From the NCBI RefSeq assembly GCF_001509475.1, contig NZ_LLZG01000384.1:11247-75246 (forward strand): 64,000 nucleotides of DNA. Direction: 5' to 3'. The translations under genes and the position numbers were made by a program. The first letter of the stretch is position 1; every line of letters begins with the position of its first letter. Below are positions 16,829 through 25,000 of the stretch, piece after piece. Source of the DNA: Streptomyces regalis (GTDB lineage Bacteria; Actinomycetota; Actinomycetes; Streptomycetales; Streptomycetaceae). The notes under the pieces were generated by a model, which had not been told where the DNA came from, did not search any database, and was given only the letters and a program-made list of their open reading frames with translations.

Positions 16829-16888
16829 CATGGCTGCCGAGCGGAAAAGGTGGTGCGCGTTCTCACCGACCGGATCAGAATCCGTCTC

Positions 16889-17257
16889 ATGACCTCTGCC
16901 ATCCGCCATGTGACGATCGACTCCGCCGACGCCTACGCCCTCGCGCGCTTCTGGTCCCAGGTGCTGGACCTGCCCGTGCACGAGGACGACAAGCCGGGTG
17001 ACGAGGACGTGCTGATCGAGGGGGCGGGCCTGCTGTTCGTCACCGTCCCCGAGCTCAAGACCGTCAAGAACCGGGTACATGTGGACCTTCAGCCGCAGGA
17101 CCGCACCCGTGACGAGGAGGTCGAGCGCCTTCTCACCCTCGGCGCCACGCTGGTCGACGACCGCCGCACCCCGGACGGCAGGGGCTGGGCGGTCCTCGCC
17201 GATCCGGAGGGCAACGAGTTCTGCGTTGAGCGCGGTGCGGCGGAGCGGGCCGGCTGA
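16889..17257 (+). CDS. VOC-family (glyoxalase/bleomycin-resistance-like) protein
   Basis: I start at the ATG at 16889 (MTSAIRHVTIDSADAYALAR), where the typical first beta strand begins; a frame start at 16850 adds an uncharged leader. The 122-residue product has the paired beta-alpha-beta-beta-beta folds of the VOC superfamily, ending DPEGNEFCV, the usual second-module signature. It is a single-domain protein that likely works as a dimer. Substrate unknown. Confidence 0.8.
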   Translation: MTSAIRHVTIDSADAYALARFWSQVLDLPVHEDDKPGDEDVLIEGAGLLFVTVPELKTVKNRVHVDLQPQDRTRDEEVERLLTLGATLVDDRRTPDGRGWAVLADPEGNEFCVERGAAERAG

Positions 17258-17272
17258 GCCGAACTCCCCTTA

Positions 17273-17476
17273 GGGCCTGTCTGACAATTCCCGTCGTCCG
17301 CCCGGAGGGCGGGCCCCGCGGCGTCATGGGGATCCCCCCGCGCGAGGTTGTTCGAGCGTGGGGGAGCGTGCGATCGCAAGGCGCCGGAGCCGCCCTCGAT
17401 GGGGGTGCCCCCGCGCGAGCCGAGCGAAGCCGCGTGCCAGGCGTCGCGGGGCAGGCGGGAATTGTCAGACAGGCCC
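17273..17476. mobile_element. 204-bp MITE-like element with perfect 21-bp terminal inverted repeats and TA duplication
   Basis: The ends GGGCCTGTCTGACAATTC...(17273-17293) and their exact complement (17456-17476) are flanked by TA on both sides (17271-17272, 17477-17478), as expected for a TA-targeting IS630/Tc1-like transposase acting in trans. The inside is non-coding, has a repeated CCCCCGCGCGAG segment and can fold into hairpins. The TA plus the outermost base of the right end form the ogt stop codon. Confidence 0.8.
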
Positions 17477-17958
17477 TAGAACAGCGCCGCTCCGCTCTCG
17501 AAGTCCAGCAGCCGCTTCTTGCGGTCCAGGCCGCCGCCGTACCCGGTGAGGCTGCCGTTCGCGCCGACGACGCGGTGGCAGGGGACGATGATGCCGATCG
17601 GGTTCTTGCCGTTGGCGAGGCCGACCGCACGGGAGGCGGTGGGGTTGCCGAGGGCGTCGGCGAGTTGGCCGTACGAGCGGGTCTCGCCGTAGGGGATCAG
17701 GCGCAGTTGTTCCCACACGCCGCGCTGGAACGGCGTGCCGATCAGGCGCAGTTCGAGGGTGAACTCCTTCAACTCGCCCGCGAAGTAGGCCTCCAGCTGG
17801 TCGATCGCCGGCCCGAAGGGCGTCTCGTCCCGCCGGCCGAAGGTCTCCTCGGGTGGGCGGTGACGTTGATCGGTCATGTAGAGGCCGCACAGGACGCCGT
17901 CCTCGGCGACGAGGGTGAGCGGTCCGTAGGGGCTGTCGATGACGGTGTGCTGTTTCAC
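17476..17958 (-). CDS. ogt: Methylated-DNA--protein-cysteine methyltransferase
   Basis: This 160-residue protein transfers alkyl groups from O6-alkylguanine to its own cysteine in a suicide reaction. The active-site motif PCHRVVGANG is present, preceded by GTPFQRGVWEQL and the RSYGQLADALGNPTASRAVG helix-turn-helix that enters the DNA minor groove. It is the gene just downstream of ada-alkA on the same strand (9-base gap), so they probably form an alkylation-repair operon. Its TAG stop is built from the flank and edge of the MITE at 17273-17476, so the C-terminus may have been altered by that insertion. Confidence 0.93.
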   Translation of the reverse strand: MKQHTVIDSPYGPLTLVAEDGVLCGLYMTDQRHRPPEETFGRRDETPFGPAIDQLEAYFAGELKEFTLELRLIGTPFQRGVWEQLRLIPYGETRSYGQLADALGNPTASRAVGLANGKNPIGIIVPCHRVVGANGSLTGYGGGLDRKKRLLDFESGAALF

Positions 17959-17967
17959 TGACTTTCC

Positions 17968-19449
17968 TTACACGGGAAGGAAGTTGATGGGGTGGCTGTC
18001 CGTCGCCCACAGGTACTGGACGGCGTACGCCCGCCAGGGGCGCCATGCGGCTGCCCGAGCGGTGAGGGCCGCCGGGGTCGACGGGAGGCCCAACTCCTGG
18101 GCGGCGCGGCGGATTCCGAGGTCGGTGGGGAGGAAGGCGTCGGGGTCGCCGAGGGCGCGCATCGCGATGACGTCGACCGTCCAGGGGCCGAAACCGGGCA
18201 GCTCCAGCAGCCGGGCTCGGGTCTGCGGCCAGTCGCTGTCCGGGCCCAGGCGCACGTCGCCGTCGGCGAGTTGACGTATCAGGGTCGTGAACGTCGTACG
18301 GCGGGTGCGGGGCATCGCCAGTGACTCCGGGTCCAGCGAGGCCAGCGCCTCGGGGGCCGGGAAGAGGTGCGTGAGGCCGCCCTCGGGGTCGTCGATCTGC
18401 TCGCCGTGGGCGATGACCAGGCGGGCCGCGTGGGTGCGCGCGGCAGCCGTGGAGACCTGCTGGCCGAGCACGGCCCGTACGGCGAACTCCGCCTCGTCGA
18501 CCGTGCGCGGAACCCGGCGGCCGGGCGCCTTGTCGACCAGGGGTGCGAGCAGCGGATCCGTACGCAACTGGTCGTCGATGGCGACCGGATCGGCGTCCAG
18601 GTCGAGCATCCGTCGGCACCGGCTGATCGCGACGGTCAGATCGCGCAGGTCACTGAGGGTGAGGCGGCAGGCGATGTGGTCGGGCTGCGGGGTCAGGGCC
18701 ACGATGCCGTGGCCGTACGGCAGCCTGAGCGTGCGCCGGTACGCGCCGTCCCGCCACTCCTCGACTCCGGGGACGGCGGTCGCCGCGAGGTGGCCGAAGA
18801 GGTTGTCGGGGTTGAGGGGGGCGCGGAACGGCAGGCGCAGGGTGAGCGCGCCAGTGGCGTTGCCCGGACTGCTGCGGGGGGCGCGGGCGCGCAGGTCCGT
18901 CGGGGCGAGGGCGAAGACCTCGTGCACGGTGTCGTTGAAGGTGCGGATGGACGCGAAACCGGCCGCGAAGGCGATGTCCGCCATGGGCAGGGGTGTGGTC
19001 TCGATGAGAAGGCGGGCCGCCTGGGCGCGCTGGGCGCGGGCCAGGGCGAGCGGGCCGGCGCCCAGTTCGGCGAGGAGCTGGCGTTCGATCTGCCGGGTGC
19101 TGTAGCCGAGCCGGGCGGCGAGGCCGGGCACGCCCTCGCGGTCCACGACGCCGTCGGCGATCAGCCGCATCGCGCGGGCCACGAGGTCGGCGCGCTGGTT
19201 CCACTCCGGGGAGCCGGGGCTGGTGTCCGGGCGGCAGCGCTTGCACGCACGGAACCCGGCCTGCTGGCAGGCGGCGGCGCTCGGATGGAACCGCATGTTC
19301 TCCGGCTTGGGCGGGACCACCGGGCAGCTGGGCCGGCAGTAGATCCCGGTCGTCACGACCGCCGTGAAGAACCAGCCGTCGAAGCGGGCGTCCTTGGACT
19401 GGACGGCGCGCACGCAGCGCTCCGTGTCGATGTGCATCCCCTTCTGCAT
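17968..19449 (-). CDS. Ada-type regulator fused to AlkA DNA-3-methyladenine glycosylase
   Basis: The 493-residue protein combines an N-terminal Ada zinc/methyl-acceptor domain (CYS pattern IYCRPSCP ... FRACKRCRPD), an AraC-type HTH (about 85-185) and an AlkA glycosylase half. The last has helix-hairpin-helix LLELPGFGPWTVDVIAMRAL and the catalytic aspartate in PTDLGIRR. It likely senses methylphosphotriesters, activates its own operon and removes alkylated purines. Start chosen at the ATG at 19449; a second ATG at 19437 (MHIDTER) is also possible, and the longer frame upstream has no domain sense. Ogt follows 9 bases downstream. Confidence 0.9.
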   Translation of the reverse strand: MQKGMHIDTERCVRAVQSKDARFDGWFFTAVVTTGIYCRPSCPVVPPKPENMRFHPSAAACQQAGFRACKRCRPDTSPGSPEWNQRADLVARAMRLIADGVVDREGVPGLAARLGYSTRQIERQLLAELGAGPLALARAQRAQAARLLIETTPLPMADIAFAAGFASIRTFNDTVHEVFALAPTDLRARAPRSSPGNATGALTLRLPFRAPLNPDNLFGHLAATAVPGVEEWRDGAYRRTLRLPYGHGIVALTPQPDHIACRLTLSDLRDLTVAISRCRRMLDLDADPVAIDDQLRTDPLLAPLVDKAPGRRVPRTVDEAEFAVRAVLGQQVSTAAARTHAARLVIAHGEQIDDPEGGLTHLFPAPEALASLDPESLAMPRTRRTTFTTLIRQLADGDVRLGPDSDWPQTRARLLELPGFGPWTVDVIAMRALGDPDAFLPTDLGIRRAAQELGLPSTPAALTARAAAWRPWRAYAVQYLWATDSHPINFLPV

Positions 19450-19553
19450 GCGTCCAGCATCGACCACCGGAGCGAGGAGGGCTGGCGAGAATCCGACATC
19501 AACCTCCGCTGCGCTGGGAGCTGCCGGATCGCCCGGGCCGACCAAGGAGACAC

Positions 19554-19586
19554 ATGAAGAAGCATTCATGCGTTCAGGTACGATGA
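19554..19586 (+). CDS. Possible 10-residue leader peptide before nmtR
   Basis: A near-ideal RBS AAGGAG (19544-19549) precedes ATG at 19554, and the frame MKKHSCVQVR ends at TGA 13 bases before nmtR. It overlaps the candidate NmtR operator, so it may be chance. If translated, its Lys, His and Cys residues could make it a metal- or sulfur-sensitive leader. Confidence 0.2.
   Translation: MKKHSCVQVR
19555..19576. promoter_or_regulatory. Candidate NmtR operator with promoter -10
   Basis: TGAAGAAGCATTCATGCGTTCA has outer TGAA/TTCA and an exact inner GCAT-TC-ATGC palindrome, like ArsR/SmtB-family operators. A TACGAT -10-like box follows at 19579-19584, about 16 bases before the nmtR ATG, so bound repressor would block nmtR transcription. 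Assigned by pattern only. Confidence 0.45.
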
Positions 19587-19599
19587 GTAAGATACCCGC

Positions 19600-19962
19600 A
19601 TGGGTCATGGAGCCGTCACCACCGCGCAGGACGCCACCGAGCGCGTACGCCTGGACGCGGCCAACGTCGCCAAGGTGGCCACCACCCTCCAGGCCCTCTC
19701 CACCCCTTCCCGCCTGCTGATCCTGGCGCGGCTGCGCGAAGGGCCGCTGCCCGCCACGGAGTTGGCGGCCGAGGTGGGCATGGAGCAGTCCGCCTGCTCG
19801 CACCAGCTGCGATTGCTGCGCAATCTGGGCCTGGTGGTGGGTGAGCGGCGCGGCCGGTCGGTCGTGTACACGCTGCACGACCACCATGTCGCCGAGCTGC
19901 TCGACCAGGCCGTGTACCACGTGGAGCATCTGCGGCTGGGCATCAGCGACGCGCCGGAGTGA
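19600..19962 (+). CDS. nmtR: Nickel/cobalt-responsive ArsR-family repressor NmtR
   Basis: The 120-residue protein is close in sequence to Mycobacterium NmtR throughout: MGHG start, LQALSTPSRLLIL, the recognition helix MEQSACSHQLRLLRNLGLVV and a C-terminal helix with the D-x-H-x10-H-x2-H metal site (D94, H96, H107, H110). The start is fixed by Gly2-His3, since in NmtR the N-terminus joins the nickel site. Metal binding releases DNA and derepresses an efflux pump. No pump gene adjoins it here: ada-alkA diverges to the left and a lipoprotein converges on the right, so its target must lie elsewhere or it regulates only itself. Confidence 0.88.
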   Translation: MGHGAVTTAQDATERVRLDAANVAKVATTLQALSTPSRLLILARLREGPLPATELAAEVGMEQSACSHQLRLLRNLGLVVGERRGRSVVYTLHDHHVAELLDQAVYHVEHLRLGISDAPE

Positions 19963-19986
19963 GCCGCGTCAGTCGACCCGGCGGCG

Positions 19987-20490
19987 TTACGACGTGGTCG
20001 GGGCAGGAGTCGGGCCCACGCCCCGCAACTGTTGGATCCTTCCGCCCAGTCGGGGCCGGAGCTGCTCCAGCAGCGCCGGTTTCGCGCTGACCACCCAGCG
20101 GGTGCCGACGAGGTACTTGCCGCCGTAGACGGCGGCCGCGTCCAGCCAGGTCAGCTTGTACTTCTCCTGCGGGAACGTCGTGATGAGGTAGTCGCCCTTC
20201 TCCGTATGGCAGACGCCCTCGCGCAGTTCGTCGGCGTCGGTCCGGATCTTGACCTTGCAGCCCGTCAGGTCGGCGATCACCTCTACCTTCGCCGGTGCCA
20301 CGACGCCGGCCGCGGTGGCGGAGACGTTCGTCGGGCTGCTCTTCGCGGCGGCGCCCTCGTCCTCACTCCCGCCGCATGCGGTTGCCAGGAGGAGGAGAAC
20401 CAGACTGCCGGCAGCCGTCGCGATGCGGCCGATGCCACATCGGTTGCTTCGTGGGTTGCTTCCTGGGTTGCTTCCTCGCTGTGCCTGCAC
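19987..20490 (-). CDS. Secreted lipoprotein of unknown function
   Basis: The 167-residue product has an unusual repeat-rich N-terminus (GSNPGSNPRSN, from 12-base DNA repeats near 20450-20490), then a hydrophobic stretch ending in the lipobox LLATAC. It should thus be lipid-anchored outside the membrane. The mature part contains a Cys pair (GCKVKIRTDADELREGVC) likely to form a disulfide. The N-terminal repeat makes the exact start uncertain; a start closer to the hydrophobic core is possible. No binding function is recognisable. Confidence 0.7.
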   Translation of the reverse strand: MQAQRGSNPGSNPRSNRCGIGRIATAAGSLVLLLLATACGGSEDEGAAAKSSPTNVSATAAGVVAPAKVEVIADLTGCKVKIRTDADELREGVCHTEKGDYLITTFPQEKYKLTWLDAAAVYGGKYLVGTRWVVSAKPALLEQLRPRLGGRIQQLRGVGPTPAPTTS

Positions 20491-20522
20491 GAAAAGTGGT
20501 ACGGATCAACGACGGGAGCCGT

Positions 20523-22064
20523 TCACCTCGTCTGACACGCAGTGTCGGTCGGCAGCCAGCGGGCGGCGTAGGCCCGCAGCCCCTCCAGCTCGGCGCCGCG
20601 TGCGACGTAACCGAGGTGGCCGTCAGGCCGTACCAGTCCCTGGGCGACGCCCGGCCAGGGGCCGCGGTCGTCGAGGCGGTGCACGGTGATCAGGTCGGCC
20701 CGGCCGTCCAGGACCGGGGCGAGCCGCTGGTCCGGCCAGAGGTGCGGTGGGCCGGTCAGGAGCAGGTGCCAGCCGGGGGCGGCGGTCCGTGTCTGGAGCC
20801 CCTGCGGCAGGTCCGGCAGCCGGTCACCGGCTCGCGGACCGTGGCGGGGCGGTCGTCCGCCCGTCGTGGAGGCCGGACTGCGCCGGTAGTGGATGCCGAG
20901 TTCGGAGACGGCACGGAAGACCCACCGGCGGGGCACCGTCGCGCGCACCGCCAACGGGGCGATCCGCGGGACGAGCCGGGCACGGGCGAAGCGGAGCAAG
21001 GGATGAGGGCTGGTACCGATGGCGAACGCGCGGTCGGTGAACCGCCGTACGTCGCGGCCGACCGGGGCACGTTCGATGCCGTACGTCTCCAGCAGGTCCT
21101 CCGGTGCGGCGCCCCGGCACACGAGGGCGATCTTCCAGCCGAGGTTGAGGGCGTCCTGGATGCCGGTGTTCATGCCCTGCGCCCCGGCGGGGCTGTGGAT
21201 GTGGGCCGCGTCGCCGGCCAGGAAGCAGCGCCCGGACCGGTATCGGGCAGCCCCGCGGTTGTGGAGCCGGAAGTCGGTCATCCAGACCGGATCCCGCAGT
21301 ACCAGCCCCTGAGCCCCGTACCGTTCGGTGATCTGTTGCAGGAGCGGCAGCGTCACCTCGGCGTCCGGGGCGTCGGAGGGCCGCATGGCGAGCATCCGCC
21401 AGGGTGCCGGGGAGCCGAGCGGGAAGAAGATCAGCATCCCGGTGCCGGTCATGTACGAGTGCACGGCGCCCGGCTCCAGCCCGTCGACGTCCAGGTCGGC
21501 GAGCAGGTACGTCTGCGGATAGGCGTAGCCCTCGAAGTCGATGCCCGCCTGGGCCCGCACGGTGCTGTGGGCGCCGTCGCAACCCACGACGTAGCGCGCC
21601 GTCACGACTTCCTCCGTGCCGTCACGGCTGCGCAGCCGGCCGACGACGTGGGGGCCCTGCTGCTCCAGCCGGACGAGCTCGGTGCCGCGCTCGATCGACA
21701 CGCCCCGTGTGGCCAGGTGCTCACCGAGGATGTTCTCGGTCTCGGCCTGCGAGAGGAACAGCAGGAAGGGGTACGGCGTGTCCGTGAGCCCGATGTCGAA
21801 CAGCGGTAGCGACACCGTGCGCCGGGTCAGGTGCAGGCGCAGTCGCATCGCGGGGTTGCCGCGGGCCACCAGCCGATCGGTCACGCCGAAGCCCGCCAGC
21901 GCCTCCAAGGTGCGGGGCTGGATGCCGAGCGCCCTGGACTCCCGCACCCGGTCGAGGGAGCGGTCGACGATGCGGAAGCCGGCCCCGTGGGCGCGCAGTT
22001 GCGCGGCGAGCGCGAGCCCTGTGGGCCCGGCGCCGACCACCAGGGCATCCAGCGGTGCCGTCAT
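20523..22064 (-). CDS. FAD-dependent aromatic/polyketide monooxygenase
   Basis: The 513-residue class A flavoprotein monooxygenase has the dinucleotide fold [15 protein letters not shown], the DG motif [10 protein letters not shown] and the GD motif [21 protein letters not shown]-terminal thioredoxin-like domain is typical of PgaE/MhpA-type hydroxylases. It should hydroxylate an aromatic or polyketide substrate with NAD(P)H and O2. Its ATG overlaps the stop of the upstream PKS by four bases (ATGA), giving translational coupling, so it is probably a tailoring enzyme acting on the PKS product. Confidence 0.88.
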   Translation of the reverse strand: MTAPLDALVVGAGPTGLALAAQLRAHGAGFRIVDRSLDRVRESRALGIQPRTLEALAGFGVTDRLVARGNPAMRLRLHLTRRTVSLPLFDIGLTDTPYPFLLFLSQAETENILGEHLATRGVSIERGTELVRLEQQGPHVVGRLRSRDGTEEVVTARYVVGCDGAHSTVRAQAGIDFEGYAYPQTYLLADLDVDGLEPGAVHSYMTGTGMLIFFPLGSPAPWRMLAMRPSDAPDAEVTLPLLQQITERYGAQGLVLRDPVWMTDFRLHNRGAARYRSGRCFLAGDAAHIHSPAGAQGMNTGIQDALNLGWKIALVCRGAAPEDLLETYGIERAPVGRDVRRFTDRAFAIGTSPHPLLRFARARLVPRIAPLAVRATVPRRWVFRAVSELGIHYRRSPASTTGGRPPRHGPRAGDRLPDLPQGLQTRTAAPGWHLLLTGPPHLWPDQRLAPVLDGRADLITVHRLDDRGPWPGVAQGLVRPDGHLGYVARGAELEGLRAYAARWLPTDTACQTR

Positions 22065-25000
22065 GACTCCACGGTAGAGGCTGCTCCGCCTCGGGCGTGG
22101 CCGAGAGAGCTGATCCAGGTGCGCACGGCCTCGGACGTCGTCCGGGCATGTTCCTTGAGGAAGGCGCGGTGGTCCCCGGCGACGTCCACGCACTCGTGCG
22201 GCAGGGGCCAGGAGGTCTGCCAGTCGTCGGCGTCGGGGCCGGCCGCCATCTCCGGTGTGGGTTCCGCGGCACGTATCAGCAGGGTCGGGGTGGTCACCGG
22301 TTCCGGAACCCAGTCGAGGAACATCCGCGTGTACGCGCCCATCGCGGCCACCGCTGTGTCCTCGTCCCCCGTGCACTGGCCCGCTCCCAGCACAGGCGCG
22401 ACCGTGGCCGGCAGCGCCAGCAGCCAGTCCTTGCTCCTGTTCTCGTCGTTGATGAGGTAGGTGTCGAGAAGGACTTGGGCGCGTGGCGGGGCGCCGTGTG
22501 CTTCGAGGTAACGGGTCACCACATGGGCGACGGCACCACCGCTGGACGCGCCGATGACGACGAAGGGCCGGTCTCCCACGTGCCGCAGTACGGTCTCGGC
22601 CTGTGTGCGTGCCAGCACCTCCCGGTCGGCGGGTACGGCGTCGCCTTCGCCCAGTCCCGGATGCGGGAGTTCGATGATCTCCGACTCACCGTCGAAGAAG
22701 CGCTGGAACTGCGCGAATTCTCCGCCGGGGAAGTCGAGCGGGGGTTGGAGCCCGGGGAGGAAGACGAGCACCGGTCCCGTGCTGCCGCTGGTCCGGCGCA
22801 GCGCCGGCAGGGCTCGGGTCCGGCTCTCGGAGGCGTCGAAGGTCGGCACCGCCCAGGAGGCGCCGAGCAGCATGTGCATCGCCGGAACGACGTGGCCGGC
22901 CGCACAGAGCTTGCGGTAGAGGGCGGCGAGGCTCTGCGTGGGCATGGGTCGGTCGCCCGGCGCCGCAGCCGCAGCCGTTGCCGTTGCCGTTGCCGTTGCC
23001 GGCAGGTCGCCGAGCAGGTCGAGGATGTGCCGGGTGAGGGACGGTGTCGTGGGGTGCTCGAACACGACGGCGGCGGGCAGCCGGAGCCCGCAGGCGGCGC
23101 CCAGCAGGTTGCGGACCTGGACCGCCATCAGGGAGTCGAATCCCAGATCGGTGAAGGCTTTTCCGGAGGGCAGCGCGTCGGCGTCGGGGTAGCCGAGGAC
23201 GTCGGCGATCGCCTGGTGGATCAGCCTGGAGAGGGCTGCCTCCCGTTCCCGGGCAGGCAGGTCGGCCAGCAGTGTGCGCCAGGCGTCGGGCTGCGCCGCG
23301 GCCGGGCCTGCGGGGTGGGAGCGTGGCCCGGACGTCAGGGTCGGCCGGCCGGTGGGTATCAGCTCGCGCAGTAGCGGAGGCACGGGCGTCGCGGCGGACC
23401 GCAGTGCGGCTCGGTCCAGGAGGAACGGTGCCAGTACCGGTTCCCCCTGCTGCAGGGCCGCGTCGAAGAGTGCCAGGCCCTGCTCGGGAGAGAGCGCGGG
23501 GAAACCGTCCTCGGCGAGCTGGGGCCGTCCTCCGCTCCGGCGTAGTTGGGCGGCCATGCCGTCGGCGTGCTCCCACAGGCCCCACGCCAGCGACACCGCG
23601 GGCAGCCCTTGCGCGGCACGGTGGCGCGCCAGGGCGTCCAGGAAGGAGTTCGCGGCGGCGTAGTTGCCCTGACCGGGGCGGCCCAGCAGGCCCGAGGCCG
23701 AGGAGAAGATCACGAATGCCGTGAGGTCCAGGTCCCGGGTCAGCTCGTGGAGGTTCCAGGCGGCGTCGGCCTTCGGTCGGAGCACCGTTGCCAGTCGTCG
23801 CGGGGTCAGCCCCGCCAGGACACCGTCGTCGAGTTCCCCGGCCGCGTGGACCACGGCGGCCAGGGGCGGCTCGCTGTTGTCGATCACGTCGGCCAGCGCG
23901 GCACGGTCGGCCGCGTCACAGGCGACGATGCGGACCTCGGCTCCCAACTCCTCCAGGGCAGCGCGCAGTTCCTGTGCTCCGGGCGCCGTGGGGCCCCGGC
24001 GCCCCGTGAGCAGCAGATGCCGTACGCCGTGGGCGCGAACCAGGTGCCGGGCCAGTTCCGCGCCCAGGGCGCCGGTACCACCGGTGATCAGCACCGTGCC
24101 CTGCTCGCCGAATGCGCTGCCCCCGGTTCCAGGGCTGGTTCTCATCAGCCGGGGGGCCGTTGTTCGACCGGCCCGGATGGACATCTGGGGCTCGCCCGTG
24201 GCCACGGCCGCAGGAAGCTGCCGCAGCGACTGCGGGTGCCCGTCCACATCGACCAGGACGACCTGTCCCGGCATCTCCGACTGCGCCGTGCGCACCAGTC
24301 CCCAGACGGCGGCCCCCGCCATGTCGGGTACGGCTGCGGTGGCGTTCGGCGTCACGACCAGCAGCCGTGTCCCCGCCGAGGCGGGGTCGTCCTGCCAGTT
24401 CTGCAACGTCTTGAGCATCCTGGCGGTCAGCACGTGCGTCGCGGACACGGGATCGGGATCCTCCGCGGCCCCCACGGCCGTGACCACCACCGTGTCGGGG
24501 CCGGTCTCGGGGACGGCGGCCGGATGTGCGAGGGCGGGAAGGTACGCCGCGAAGCCCAGGTCGTCGGGGCCCAGCGTGGTCCAGCGCTGCCCGCCCTCGA
24601 CGCTCTCGGGTGTCTCCACTGTCTCAACGGGCACCCAGCCGGGTCGCAGCAGCGCACGCCGAACGAGGTCCTCGGCAGGGTCCTGCTGTGCGTCGGGGAG
24701 TTCCCGGGTGGTCAGGGAAGCGACCGAAGCCACCGGCCTGCCCGTCGGGTCGGCCAGGGTCAACGAGACGGAGTCCGCGCTCACTTCGGTCAGTCTCACC
24801 CGTAGTGCCGTGGCTCCGTCCGCGTACAGGCGCACTCCGCTCCAGGCGAACGGCAGCCGGACGGGCGCCGGTTCCGGGCGAAGGTCTGATGCGGCTGCGG
24901 CTGCGGCTACGGCTACGGCTACGGCCAGCAGGGTGGCGTGCACAGCGGCGTCCAGCAGCGCCGGATGGATCGCGAACCGAGCTGCCTGCGCGGCCTCCGC

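Noticed and set aside
22961..23010. Repeats resembling a short CRISPR or VNTR (CCGTTGCCGTTGCCGTTG)
   Set aside because: It is an in-frame ATATAT-type linker between ACP and TE of the PKS, not an array.
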